Shown one piece after another: positions 17,031-25,894 of a stretch of 64,000 nt of DNA. Source of the DNA: Streptomyces sp. CB01201 (GTDB taxonomy: Bacteria > Actinomycetota > Actinomycetes > Streptomycetales > Streptomycetaceae). The notes under the pieces are model-generated. The model saw only the letters and a list, made by a program, of their open reading frames with translations, ran no database searches and was not told where the DNA came from. Numbering within the stretch: the stretch's first letter is position 1; every line of letters begins with the position of its first letter. The stretch covers positions 235,698 through 299,697 of the forward strand of contig NZ_NNBJ01000005.1 in NCBI RefSeq assembly GCF_002803085.1, read 5' to 3'. Both the position numbers and the translations under genes were made by a program.

Positions 17031-19060
17031 CCTCCATGACCTCCGCCCGCTTCACGACCCCGGCCGCCCCGCGGGGCGCCCGCATCCCCGTCCTCGACGT
17101 CACGCCGCAGGTGCGCGGCGGCGCGGCGCCCGCCAAGGCGGTGACCGGTGAGAGCGTGACCATCGGCGCCACCGTCTTCCGCGAGGGCAGCGGCCTGGTC
17201 GCCGCCAACGTGGTGCTGCGCGACCCCGCCGGCCGGCCGGGACCCTGGACGCCGATGGCCCTGGTCGACGCGGACGCCGACCGCTGGGAGGCGACCGTCG
17301 TCCCTGAAGCCCCCGGGCGCTGGACCTACACCGTGGAGGCCTGGGCCGACCCCGTCGGCACCTGGCGCCGCGACGCACAGCTGAAGATACCCGCCGGGGT
17401 CGATGTGGAGCTGACGCTCGCCGAGGGGGCCCTGCTGCACGAGCGGGCCGCCCTCGCGATCCCGGACCCGGACCGCCGGGAGGCGGTGACAGCGGCGGCG
17501 GCCGCGCTGCGCGACGAAGCGAGCCCCACCCCCCGTCGGCTCGCCGCGACCACCGACCCGAAGGTGGTCGCCGCGCTGGACGCACATCCGCTGCGTGAAC
17601 TGCTCACCGCCTCCCGGCCGTTGACCCTCCTCGTGGAACGCAGGCGCGCCCTCGTCGGCTCCTGGTACGAGCTGTTCCCGCGCTCGGAGGGGGCACGGCT
17701 CAGCCCGGGTCTCGCGCCCGTCAGCGGCACCTTCAAGACCGCCGCCGAACGGCTGCCCGCGATTGCCGCGATGGGCTTCGACGTGGTGTATTTGCCGCCC
17801 ATCCACCCCATCGGGCGCAGCCACCGCAAGGGCCCGGACAACGCGCTCACCGCCGGCCCCGACGACGTGGGCTCGCCGTGGGCGATCGGCTCGCCCGACG
17901 GCGGCCACGACGCCGTCCACCCGGCCCTCGGCACCCTCGACGACTTCCGCCAGTTCGTCATCAGGGCAGGGGAGTTGGGGATGGAGGTGGCCCTGGACTT
18001 CGCGCTCCAGTGCTCGCCCGACCACCCCTGGCTCACCGAGCACCCCGAGTGGTTCACCCACCGCGCGGACGGCAGCGTCGCCTCCGCCGAGAACCCGCCG
18101 AAGAAGTACGAGGACATCCACCCCCTCGACTTCGACACCGACTTCGAGGGTCTGGTCGCCGAGACGGTACGCATCCTGCGCCACTGGATCGCCCAGGGCG
18201 TGCGCGTCTTCCGCGTGGACAACCCGCACACCAAGCCGGTCTCCTTCTGGGAGCGGGTCATCGCCGCGGTGGGCGTCACCGACCCCGATGTGGTCTTCCT
18301 CGCCGAGGCGTTCACCCGCCGGGCCATGGTGCACGCACTCGCCCAGGCCGGCTTCCAGCAGTCGTACACGTACTTCACCTGGAAGAACACCAAGGACGAG
18401 CTGACCGAGTACGGCAGCGAACTCGCCCAGGAGAGCGCCGACTTCCTGCGCCCCAACCTGTTCGTGAACACTCCCGACATCCTGCACGCCTACCTCCAGG
18501 ACGGCGGCAGACCCGCCTTCGAGGCGCGCGCGGTGCTCGCCGCGACCCTCGCGCCCACCTGGGGCGTGTACGCGGGCTACGAGCTGTACGAGGGCGAGGC
18601 GCTGGAGCCGGGCACCGAGGACTACGCCCGCTCCGAGAAGTACGAACTGCGCCCGCGCGACTGGGCCGCCGCCGAGGCCGAGGGGCGCACCATCGCCCCC
18701 CTGATCACCCGCCTCAACGCGGTGCGCCGCGCGCACCCCGCCCTCCAGGAACTGCGCAACCTCTGCTTCCACCCCACCGACCACGACCAAGTCATCGCGT
18801 ATTCCAAGCAGTTGACGCGCCCGGACGGAACGAGCGACACCGTGCTCGCGGTGGTCAACCTCGACCCGCACCACGCGAGCGAGGCCACCGTCTCCTTCGA
18901 CCTCGCCTCACTGGGCCTGCCCGACGACGGCTCCCTGAAGCTGCGCGACGAGCTGACCGGCGCCCTGCACGCCTGGCACCCGCACACCTACGTACGCCTG
19001 GAGCCGTCGCAGGGCCCCGCCCATCTGCTGACCCCGGTCGACGAGGGGCGTACGCCATGA
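17027..19060 (+). CDS. glgE: Alpha-1,4-glucan:maltose-1-phosphate maltosyltransferase
   Basis: Cytosolic GH13_3 transferase that extends alpha-1,4-glucans by maltose units from maltose 1-phosphate. 677 residues, family length. After an N-terminal beta domain the catalytic barrel shows RVFRVDNPHTKP with nucleophile Asp398, FLAEAFTRR with acid Glu427, and NTPDIL with Asp484. The spacings of 29 and 86 residues match those of the characterised S. coelicolor enzyme. KGPDN and TRRAM substrate-loop residues are present. ATG 17027 overlaps the preceding stop and the gene's own stop overlaps the next ATG. Unlike many Streptomyces clusters, no trehalose synthase gene follows; the next gene is maltokinase, so maltose 1-phosphate must come from there or from the GlgM-type enzyme at 25.9 kb. 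Confidence 0.96.
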   Translation: MTSMTSARFTTPAAPRGARIPVLDVTPQVRGGAAPAKAVTGESVTIGATVFREGSGLVAANVVLRDPAGRPGPWTPMALVDADADRWEATVVPEAPGRWTYTVEAWADPVGTWRRDAQLKIPAGVDVELTLAEGALLHERAALAIPDPDRREAVTAAAAALRDEASPTPRRLAATTDPKVVAALDAHPLRELLTASRPLTLLVERRRALVGSWYELFPRSEGARLSPGLAPVSGTFKTAAERLPAIAAMGFDVVYLPPIHPIGRSHRKGPDNALTAGPDDVGSPWAIGSPDGGHDAVHPALGTLDDFRQFVIRAGELGMEVALDFALQCSPDHPWLTEHPEWFTHRADGSVASAENPPKKYEDIHPLDFDTDFEGLVAETVRILRHWIAQGVRVFRVDNPHTKPVSFWERVIAAVGVTDPDVVFLAEAFTRRAMVHALAQAGFQQSYTYFTWKNTKDELTEYGSELAQESADFLRPNLFVNTPDILHAYLQDGGRPAFEARAVLAATLAPTWGVYAGYELYEGEALEPGTEDYARSEKYELRPRDWAAAEAEGRTIAPLITRLNAVRRAHPALQELRNLCFHPTDHDQVIAYSKQLTRPDGTSDTVLAVVNLDPHHASEATVSFDLASLGLPDDGSLKLRDELTGALHAWHPHTYVRLEPSQGPAHLLTPVDEGRTP

Positions 19061-20490
19061 GCGTCACCGCCACCGAGGCCGGGGTCCTCGCCCCGCTGCT
19101 GCCCGCCCTCGAACCGTGGCTGGTCACCCGCCGCTGGTTCGCGGGCGGCGGCGGCCCGCTCGCCGACCTGACCCCGCTCGCCGTCACCGTCGTACGCGAC
19201 CAGTCCCCGGCCCTGGTCCACGCCGTGCTCCGGGCCCGCCACACCGGCGGACCCGAGCGGCTCTACCAGCTGCTGCTCGGACTGCGCCCGCAGCTGCCGG
19301 CCCGCCTCGCCCCGTCCGCCATCGCCGAGGTGCCGGACGGGCCCTGGCGGGGCTGGACCCTCTACGAGGCCGTCGAGGACCCGGCCCTGCTCGGGGTGCT
19401 CCTGCGCACCCTGGCCGTGCGCGACGGCTCGGGCGGACCGCGCCTGGAGCGCACCTCGGCCCTGCCACTGCCGGTCGGCCTGGTGCCGCGCGCGCTGACC
19501 GCCGAGCAGAGCAACAGCACGGTGGCGTACGGCGACCGGCTGCTGCTCAAGCTCTACCGGCGGCCCGAGCCCGGGCCGCACACCGAGATCGACACCCTGC
19601 GCGCCCTCACCGAGCAGCGCTGCGCCCGCACCCCCCGCCTGCACGGCGCGCTGCACACCGACGCGCCGGGCGGCGAGGACCTGGTGCTCGGGCTGGTCGA
19701 GGACTTCCTGCCCGCCGAGTCCGACGGGTGGCAGAGCGCGGTGCGGCACGCCGCCGACTGCGTCGAGGGCAGTTGCCGCACGATCGGGGCCACCGGCGGT
19801 TTCACGGCGCACGCCCGCACCCTCGGCCAGGCCGTCGCCGAGGTGCACACCGCGCTCGCCGATGCGTTCCCCAAGAGCCTGGTCGGGCCGGGCGAGGTGG
19901 CCGACGACGCCGCCCGGATGCACCGGCGCCTGCGGGAGGCCATCGAGGAGGTGCCCGCGCTCGCCCGCTACCGCACCGCGCTCGGCGCCCTGTACGAGGA
20001 CTACGCGGCGATGGCCGCCCGCGGCTGCCCGCTCCTGGTCCAACGCACGCACGGCGACCTGCACTTGGGGCAGGTGCTGCGCACCGCCGACGGCTGGCGG
20101 GTCATCGACTTCGAGGGCCAGCCCGCCACCCCTGCCGCCGAACGGGCCCGCCCGCAGTCGGCGCTGCGCGACGTCGCCTCCATGCTGCGCTCCTTCGACT
20201 ACGCCGCCCGTACCGCACTCGCCGACGTCCTTGAGCGCTCCGACGACGCGGGCCCCGGCCCCCGGACGCGGCGCACCCGCAGGGCGTACGCCTGGTCGGT
20301 GCGCAACCGGCGCGCCTTCTGCGACGGCTATCGCGACGCGGGCGGCGCCGACCCCTACTGCCGGCCGGTGCCGCTGCGCGCCTTCGAGGCCGACAAGGCG
20401 GTGTACGAGGCCGTCTACGAGGCGCGGCACCGCCCGGCCCTGCTGCCCGTACCGCTGGCCGCCGTCCACCGGCTCGCGCACTCCCGCTGA
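19057..20490 (+). CDS. mak: Maltokinase
   Basis: Makes maltose 1-phosphate from maltose and ATP for GlgE. 477 residues, with the N-terminal cap (WLVTRRWFAGGGGPL) typical of Pep2/Mak and a C-terminal aminoglycoside-kinase-like lobe. It shows the conserved QSNST substrate segment, the catalytic loop THGDLHLGQVL and the Mg motif VIDFEGQP. The order glgE-mak with a four-base overlap (ATGA) ensures coupled synthesis. In many relatives mak is fused to or next to treS; neither is seen here. The gene is 21 bases upstream of glgB. Confidence 0.93.
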   Translation: MSVTATEAGVLAPLLPALEPWLVTRRWFAGGGGPLADLTPLAVTVVRDQSPALVHAVLRARHTGGPERLYQLLLGLRPQLPARLAPSAIAEVPDGPWRGWTLYEAVEDPALLGVLLRTLAVRDGSGGPRLERTSALPLPVGLVPRALTAEQSNSTVAYGDRLLLKLYRRPEPGPHTEIDTLRALTEQRCARTPRLHGALHTDAPGGEDLVLGLVEDFLPAESDGWQSAVRHAADCVEGSCRTIGATGGFTAHARTLGQAVAEVHTALADAFPKSLVGPGEVADDAARMHRRLREAIEEVPALARYRTALGALYEDYAAMAARGCPLLVQRTHGDLHLGQVLRTADGWRVIDFEGQPATPAAERARPQSALRDVASMLRSFDYAARTALADVLERSDDAGPGPRTRRTRRAYAWSVRNRRAFCDGYRDAGGADPYCRPVPLRAFEADKAVYEAVYEARHRPALLPVPLAAVHRLAHSR

Positions 20491-20511
20491 CCCCGAGAGG
20501 AACCCCGACCC

Positions 20512-22755
20512 GTGCTCCAGACACGGCAGTTGACGACCCGTATGGCCGAAGCCGAGCTCGACCGGCTGCTGGCGGGCGCCCATCACGACCCGCACTCCGT
20601 GCTCGGCGCCCACCCGGTGGCCGACGGCGTCGCGGTCCGGGTGCTCCGCCCGCTCGCCCGCCGCGTCACGGTGGTCACCGGCGACGGCGACCGGGTCGAA
20701 CTCGCCCACCAGCGCGACGGGTTGTTCACCGGACTCCTGCCGGGCGCGGTCGCACCGGTCTACCGGCTCCAGGTCGCCTACGGCGAGCGGGCGCACGCCC
20801 GGGAGGAGGGCCACGAGGACGGCTACCGCTTCCTGCCCACCCTCGGCGACCTCGATCTCCATCTGATCGCGGAGGGCCGGCACTGGGAGCTGTGGCGGGT
20901 GCTCGGGGCCCGGGTCCGCACCCTGGAGGGCGTCACCGGCTGCGCCTTCGCGGTCTGGGCCCCGAACGCCCAAGGGGTGCGCGTCATGGGCGACTTCAAC
21001 GGCTGGAACGGCACCGCGCACCCCATGCGTTCGCTCGGCTCCAGCGGTGTGTGGGAGCTGTTCGTGCCGGACGCGGGGCCCGGCACCCGCTACAAGTACG
21101 AGATCCACACCCGGGACGGCCGCATGCTCCAGAAGGCCGATCCGCTGGCCCGTGCCACCGAGTGCCCGCCCGCGACCGCGTCCGTCGTCGACGCCTGCGC
21201 CCACGAGTGGGGTGACGCCGAGTGGATGGCGGAGCGCGGCGGGTCCGACTGCCGCAGTCGTCCGATGTCGGTCTACGAGGTGCATCTGGCCTCCTGGCGA
21301 CCGGGATTGACGTACCGTCAGCTCGCCGAGGAGCTGCCGGAGTACGTAGCGGGCCTCGGCTTCACCCATGTGGAGCTGATGCCGGTGATGGAGCATCCCT
21401 TCGGCGGCTCCTGGGGCTACCAGGTGACCGGCTACTTCGCCCCCACCGCCCGCCTGGGCACGCCCGACGACTTCCGGTGCCTCGTGGACGCGCTGCACGG
21501 CGCCGGGATCGGCGTCATCGCCGACTGGGTGCCGGCCCACTTCCCGAAGGACGAGTTCGCCCTTTCCCGGTTCGACGGAGAACCCCTCTACGAACCCGCC
21601 GACATCCGCCGTGCCCACCATCCCGACTGGGGCACGCTGGAATTCGACTACGGCCGCCGGGAAGTGCGCAACTTCCTGATCGCGAACGCCGTCTACTGGT
21701 GCACCGAATTCCACGTCGACGCGATCCGCGTGGACGCCGTCGCGTCGATGCTCTACCTCGACTATTCCCGTGACGACGGCGGGTGGACTCCCAATGAACA
21801 CGGAGGGCGGGAAAACCTGGCGGCGGTGGCCTTCTTGCAGGAGTTGACCGATACCGTGCGCCGCCGCGCCCCTGGCGCCCTCACCATCGCCGAGGAGTCC
21901 ACGTCCTGGCCGGGGGTGACGCGTCCCACCTACGAGGTGGGCCCCGACGGGTTCGGCGGGCTCGGCTTCGACCTGAAGTGGAACATGGGCTGGATGCACG
22001 ATTCGCTGGGCTATGTCGCCCGGGACCCGGTGCACCGCGCCTACCACCACGACGAGATGACCTTCTCCATGGTCTATGCCTACAGCGAGGCCTATCTGCT
22101 GCCGCTCTCGCACGACGAGGTGGTGCACGGCAAGCGGTCCCTGGTCGCGAAGATGCCGGGGGACTGGTGGCAGCGCCGCGCGAATCTCCGCGCCTACCTC
22201 GGTCACATGTGGGCCCACCCGGGCAAGCAACTCCTCTTCATGGGGCAGGAGTTCGCGCAGGGCGAGGAATTCGACCACGACCGCGGACCCCAGTGGTGGG
22301 TGCTCGACCGGGACTGGCCGGGGCACGAGGACCACCGGGGGCTGCGCTCACTGGTCGGCGATCTGAACCGGGTCTACACCGATACCCCCGCGCTGTGGGA
22401 GCTCGACCACGACCCCGCCGGCTTCTCCTGGATCGACGGATCCCGGGCCGAGCACAATGTGCTGTCGTTCGTGCGGTACGACGCCGACGGCCGGCCCCTG
22501 GTCGTCGTCTGCAACTTCTCCCCGGTGGTCCGCACCGGCTACCGCATCGGCCTGCCGGACGCCGCCGCCTGGACCGAGGTCCTCAACAGCGACGCCGAAC
22601 GCTACGGCGGCAGCGGCGTGCTCAACTCCGGTGTCATCACGCCCGAGCCGGTGCCCTGGCACGGCCGCGCGCGAAGCGCCGCCCTCACCCTGCCGCCGCT
22701 CGCCACCTTCTGGCTGCGGCCGGCCCGAGACCGGCAGGAGAGCGCCGATGACTGA
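20512..22755 (+). CDS. glgB: 1,4-alpha-glucan branching enzyme
   Basis: GH13_9 enzyme that introduces alpha-1,6 branches into the linear glucan built by GlgE. 747 residues, with the long N-terminal beta-sandwich region (HHDPHSVLGAHP), a CBM48-type module (FAVWAPNAQGVRVMGDFNGW) and the catalytic barrel. Seen: AIRVDAVASML with nucleophile Asp408, TIAEESTSWP with the acid Glu461, and LSHDEVVHGK. GTG 20512 fits GAGAGGAAC upstream; ATG 20542 would give a slightly shorter protein. Its stop overlaps the ATG of the mutase-like gene by eight bases, so that protein should be made in proportion. Confidence 0.95.
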   Translation: MLQTRQLTTRMAEAELDRLLAGAHHDPHSVLGAHPVADGVAVRVLRPLARRVTVVTGDGDRVELAHQRDGLFTGLLPGAVAPVYRLQVAYGERAHAREEGHEDGYRFLPTLGDLDLHLIAEGRHWELWRVLGARVRTLEGVTGCAFAVWAPNAQGVRVMGDFNGWNGTAHPMRSLGSSGVWELFVPDAGPGTRYKYEIHTRDGRMLQKADPLARATECPPATASVVDACAHEWGDAEWMAERGGSDCRSRPMSVYEVHLASWRPGLTYRQLAEELPEYVAGLGFTHVELMPVMEHPFGGSWGYQVTGYFAPTARLGTPDDFRCLVDALHGAGIGVIADWVPAHFPKDEFALSRFDGEPLYEPADIRRAHHPDWGTLEFDYGRREVRNFLIANAVYWCTEFHVDAIRVDAVASMLYLDYSRDDGGWTPNEHGGRENLAAVAFLQELTDTVRRRAPGALTIAEESTSWPGVTRPTYEVGPDGFGGLGFDLKWNMGWMHDSLGYVARDPVHRAYHHDEMTFSMVYAYSEAYLLPLSHDEVVHGKRSLVAKMPGDWWQRRANLRAYLGHMWAHPGKQLLFMGQEFAQGEEFDHDRGPQWWVLDRDWPGHEDHRGLRSLVGDLNRVYTDTPALWELDHDPAGFSWIDGSRAEHNVLSFVRYDADGRPLVVVCNFSPVVRTGYRIGLPDAAAWTEVLNSDAERYGGSGVLNSGVITPEPVPWHGRARSAALTLPPLATFWLRPARDRQESADD

Positions 22756-24082
22756 GTCGCGCGGCACGGCCGAGCGGATCGTCGGGACCCACGGCATCAG
22801 GGGACGGGTCCCGGAGGAACTGGACCCGGGCGGCGCCTACCGCACCGGAGCCGCCTTCGCGCTGCTCACCGGCGCGCCCGTGATCGCGGTGGCGCACGAC
22901 CTGCGGGGCTGCTCGCCGGCCCTCGCCGACGCCTTCGCCCAGGGCGTCCTCGACCAGGGTGCGGACGTCGTCGACGCGGGCGCCGGTCCCGCCGACTGCC
23001 TCGCCTACCTCTCGGGCCGGCTGGACGTGCCCGGCGCGCTGGTCACGGCGGGCCGCGGCCCCGGCGCCCCGTACGGGATCCGGCTGTGCCACGCCGGCGC
23101 GGCCCCGGTCACCGAGGGCACCGGGCTCGAAGCGATCCGCGAACGCCTCGCGGGCCCCCGCCCGGCGCTGACCGACCACCCGGGCTCCGTGGTCCGGGCG
23201 CCGGTGCTCGACGACTACGTCCGCCAGTTGCGCTCCCTGGTCGACCTCGGCGGGATCCGTCCGCTGAAGGTGGTGGTCGACGCGGCCCACGGCATCGCCG
23301 CGCTGACCGCGCCCCGGGCGCTGCACCACCCGGCCGTGGAACTCGTCCCCGTACGCTTCGCGTTCGACGAGGACCCCGCCGGGCAGCCGGATGGGGACCT
23401 GGGGGAGCGAGTGCGCCGGTCCGGCGCCGACCTGGGCCTCGCCTTCGACGAGGGTGCGGACCGCTGCCGGGTGGTGGACGAGCGGGGCGCCGCGGTCTCG
23501 CCCGCCGCGGTCGTCGCCCTGGTCGCGGCGCGCGAACTCGCCCGCCGCCCGGGGGCCGCGGTGGTCCACGACCTCATCGTCTCGCGGGCCGCGATCGAGG
23601 CGGTCGAGGAGGCCGGCGGCATCCCCCTGCGCTCCCCGGTCGGCCGAGCGGCCATCCGCTCCCTGATGGCCGAGCAGGGCGCGGCATTCGGCGCGGCCCA
23701 CTCCGGGCGCTACTACTTCCGCGACTTCTGGTGCGCCGACTCGGCGATGCTCGCCGCACTGCACCTGGTGGCGGAGGTGGGCGAGACCGGCCGCGGGCTC
23801 TCGCGACTGACCGCGGGCCTGGACCGCTACCCGCGCTCCGGCGGGATCGGCATCCGGGTCGCGGACCCGATGGCGGCGCTGCGGCGCGTCGCCGCGTACT
23901 TCGCGGACACCGGCGCGGAACTGGACCGACTCGACGGCGTCACCGGGGAGTTCGGCGACGGCTCCTGGTTCAACGTACGGGCCGCGCACGGCGCGCCGCT
24001 GATCCGCGTCCACGTGGAGGCGGAGGACCCGGCCACGATGGAGGCGCTCCGCGACCGGGTCCTGGCGGTGCTGACCAGTTAG
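22748..24082 (+). CDS. Phosphomannomutase/phosphoglucomutase-like protein with degraded active site
   Basis: A 444-residue alpha-D-phosphohexomutase fold protein, last gene of the glgE-mak-glgB operon and overlapping glgB. The family framework is intact (VGTHGIRGRVPEEL, VVVDAAHGIAALTAP, HSGRYYFRDFWCADS), but all four functional motifs are altered. The phosphoserine loop expected as TASHNP is TAGRGP, with Gly102 in place of Ser. The metal loop expected as DxDxDR is DEGADR (234-239), missing the middle Asp. The sugar-binding GxExSGH is GAAHSGR (315-321), with Glu and His gone. The C-terminal phosphate loop, normally TSNTEP or SGTEP, is AAHGAP. It is therefore probably not a mutase; a structural or regulatory role in glucan synthesis is an inference. 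Confidence 0.88.
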   Translation: MTESRGTAERIVGTHGIRGRVPEELDPGGAYRTGAAFALLTGAPVIAVAHDLRGCSPALADAFAQGVLDQGADVVDAGAGPADCLAYLSGRLDVPGALVTAGRGPGAPYGIRLCHAGAAPVTEGTGLEAIRERLAGPRPALTDHPGSVVRAPVLDDYVRQLRSLVDLGGIRPLKVVVDAAHGIAALTAPRALHHPAVELVPVRFAFDEDPAGQPDGDLGERVRRSGADLGLAFDEGADRCRVVDERGAAVSPAAVVALVAARELARRPGAAVVHDLIVSRAAIEAVEEAGGIPLRSPVGRAAIRSLMAEQGAAFGAAHSGRYYFRDFWCADSAMLAALHLVAEVGETGRGLSRLTAGLDRYPRSGGIGIRVADPMAALRRVAAYFADTGAELDRLDGVTGEFGDGSWFNVRAAHGAPLIRVHVEAEDPATMEALRDRVLAVLTS

Positions 24083-25431
24083 CGTGTGCGCTCGCTGAGC
24101 GCGTGCCGCGGGCTGGGCGTGGGCTGGAGCCCGGACGCGGACAGGGCGGAGTCGTAGGCGGCGAGGGCCTGCTTGGGGAAGCCCTCGTCGCGCCACATGT
24201 CACCGATGCGGCGCCAGTACACGGCCGTCTCGTACGAGACGGGGAAGTGCCGCAGCTGCCGGGTGGCGGCTTCGAGGGTCTGCTTGCCGAGGTCGGTCTC
24301 CCGGCGCAGGAAGTGCAGTTGGGCGAGGATGGACCGGGCGGCCACCGCGACCACCCGGGGTTCGCTGCCGAGCAGGCCGAGTGCGCGTTCCGCATGGGCG
24401 GCCGCCTCGGGCCAGTTGCCGAGAGCGGTGTCGGCCTCGGCCAGGTTGAGTTCGCAGCGGGCGAGCTCGTCGGCGTTGCCCGTCTCCGCCAGGGACTGCT
24501 GCGCCTCCTCCAAGAGGTCCTTGGCCCGGTCGAGTTCGCCGGACTCGGTCTGGAGCAGCAGCCATCCGTAGTTCATCTTCAGCATGGCCACATGGCGCAC
24601 GTTGTCGTCCTCGGCCATCATCGCGAGCGCGCGCTCGGTCAGGGCCAGCGCCTCGTTCAGCTGCCCGCGCGACTGGGCGACCAGGCCCGCGTTCCAGTAC
24701 ACCGCGCCCCGGGCCGCCCGTGCGCCCTGCTTCTCGGCGACGGGGATGAGCCGCTGCGCCAGCAGATGGGCCCGGGTGTGGTCGCCCCGCATGCGGTAGG
24801 AGCCCATGAGGGTGGAGCCGAGCTGGACGTGATCGATGGTCACATCCAGTCCCAGCGCGTCCAGCCTGCTCATGGCCCGCTCGCCGATCTCGATGCTCAC
24901 GGTGATGTCGCCCATGTTGCGGTAGCAGCGGCAGAGCGCCACGGCGGTACGGCACCACTCGTCCGAGCCGGCCGCGAGGCCGGGATCGTCGTAGATCTCC
25001 TCCAGGAGCGGGATCGCCGCCTCCAGGCGCCCGAGCTTCTCCAGGGCGGTGGCCTGGCCCACGCGGGCGCGCCGCCGCATCACCGCGTCCAGCGGCAGGG
25101 TGCTCCCCAGCAGCCCGCTGAAGGTCTGGAGTGCTTCGCCGTCCGCCCCGTTGCGCAGGGCCATGTCCCCGAAGGCCAGCTTGAGCCGGGCCTCCTCCAT
25201 CTCGTGCTGGTCGCGGCCGGTGCGGAGATACTCGGCCGAGCAGCCGAGCTTCTCGGTGAGAGCGGCGAGCACGGCATCGGACGGTGCCCGCTTGCCGGAT
25301 TCGATGAGCGACACATAGCTGGTCGAGATCTCTTCGGACGCGAGGTCCTGCTGTTTGAGTCCGCGCCGGATCCGGAGCTCCCGGATGCGCTGCCCGAGGC
25401 CAACGGGAGAGGAAGGCTCAGAGTGATCCAC
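24079..25431 (-). CDS. HTH-TPR transcriptional regulator
   Basis: A 450-residue cytosolic regulator. Residues ~12-70 form an XRE-type helix-turn-helix (LGQRIRELRIRRGLKQQDLA, then STSYVSLIESGKRAPSD). The rest is a run of about eight tetratricopeptide-like helix pairs (e.g. GQATALEKLGRLEAAIPLLE, LNLAEADTALGNWPEAAAHA), as in SARP-like and quorum-type sensors, where TPRs receive a peptide or metabolite. Its stop overlaps the mutase-like gene tail-to-tail by four bases (TTAG). It faces away from the small ORF and GlgM-type gene. The 10-mer ACTTGACTCA lies just upstream of its start and again upstream of the leftward glycogen operon at 40.7 kb, so it may control both. Confidence 0.88.
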   Translation of the reverse strand: MDHSEPSSPVGLGQRIRELRIRRGLKQQDLASEEISTSYVSLIESGKRAPSDAVLAALTEKLGCSAEYLRTGRDQHEMEEARLKLAFGDMALRNGADGEALQTFSGLLGSTLPLDAVMRRRARVGQATALEKLGRLEAAIPLLEEIYDDPGLAAGSDEWCRTAVALCRCYRNMGDITVSIEIGERAMSRLDALGLDVTIDHVQLGSTLMGSYRMRGDHTRAHLLAQRLIPVAEKQGARAARGAVYWNAGLVAQSRGQLNEALALTERALAMMAEDDNVRHVAMLKMNYGWLLLQTESGELDRAKDLLEEAQQSLAETGNADELARCELNLAEADTALGNWPEAAAHAERALGLLGSEPRVVAVAARSILAQLHFLRRETDLGKQTLEAATRQLRHFPVSYETAVYWRRIGDMWRDEGFPKQALAAYDSALSASGLQPTPSPRHALSERTR

Positions 25432-25699
25432 GGCGACTCCTTGAGCACGGGTACTTGACTCAGATCATTACAGCTGATGCTACCCGTAAGTCAGGCGCCT
25501 ACAAGCCCTCGCACCTGATTTTCTGGGCAGGTCAGGCGCGCTTTGGCTGCTTCTGCACGCTCTGGTGCGGAGCCGGATTCGGAATTCCCCCCTCCGTAAG
25601 GGCAAGATCACTCATTGCTGAACCTATACTTGACTGACTCGGTCACCACTGATTGACTCTTCTTGTCAAATTCAGTCGTCCATGTGGGGGGATAATTCA
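25432..25699. promoter_or_regulatory. AT-richer divergent regulatory region
   Basis: This stretch between the HTH-TPR gene and the small ORF is clearly less G/C-rich than its surroundings. It contains ACTTGACTCA at 25453-25462, ACTTGACTGA at 25628-25637 and ATTGACTC near 25652, all resembling one another and the site at 40716-40725. TTGACT could serve as -35 elements, but I find no good -10 at the right distance. A shared operator half-site is an equally good reading. Confidence 0.5.
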
Positions 25700-25858
25700 A
25701 TGAGCTCGAAGGGGATATGGCTGATCATCGGTGCGATGTTCTCCATTGGAGTAATTCTCAGCGGGTGCCTGATATTCACGTCGGGGCCCTCTTCCGAATC
25801 GCCTGCCGTCCGCCGCGCCGAGATCGCGATGCCCGCCTCGTCTGGGGCTTGCTGCTGA
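25700..25858 (+). CDS. Small putative lipoprotein or membrane peptide, 52 aa
   Basis: Short open frame starting ATG 25700, about ten bases after a GGGGGG run. The predicted peptide starts MSSKGIWLIIG, has one hydrophobic segment to about residue 22, then a lipobox-like LSGC with Cys23, followed by a Ser/Pro-rich polar tail ending in Cys-Cys. It is the only gene-like element in the AT-richer region upstream of the glycosyltransferase and lies 36 bases before that gene. I do not recognise a family. It could be a true small lipoprotein linked to the HTH-TPR regulator or a chance frame. The RBS and signal-like start favour a real gene, but only moderately. Confidence 0.4.
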   Translation: MSSKGIWLIIGAMFSIGVILSGCLIFTSGPSSESPAVRRAEIAMPASSGACC

Positions 25859-25894
25859 TCGGCCGTGCCGGGCCGTACAAGGGAAGGAGGGAAC

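Noticed and set aside
18988..22335. 1115-residue open frame on the minus strand
   Set aside because: It is antisense to mak and glgB, made of Gly/Ala/Arg/His-rich low-complexity sequence as expected from the complementary strand of high-GC codons, and has no motif.
25455..25637. 60-codon frame in the divergent region
   Set aside because: No ribosome binding site, no hydrophobic or conserved pattern, and it overlaps the likely regulatory motifs. The frame at 25700 is better supported.
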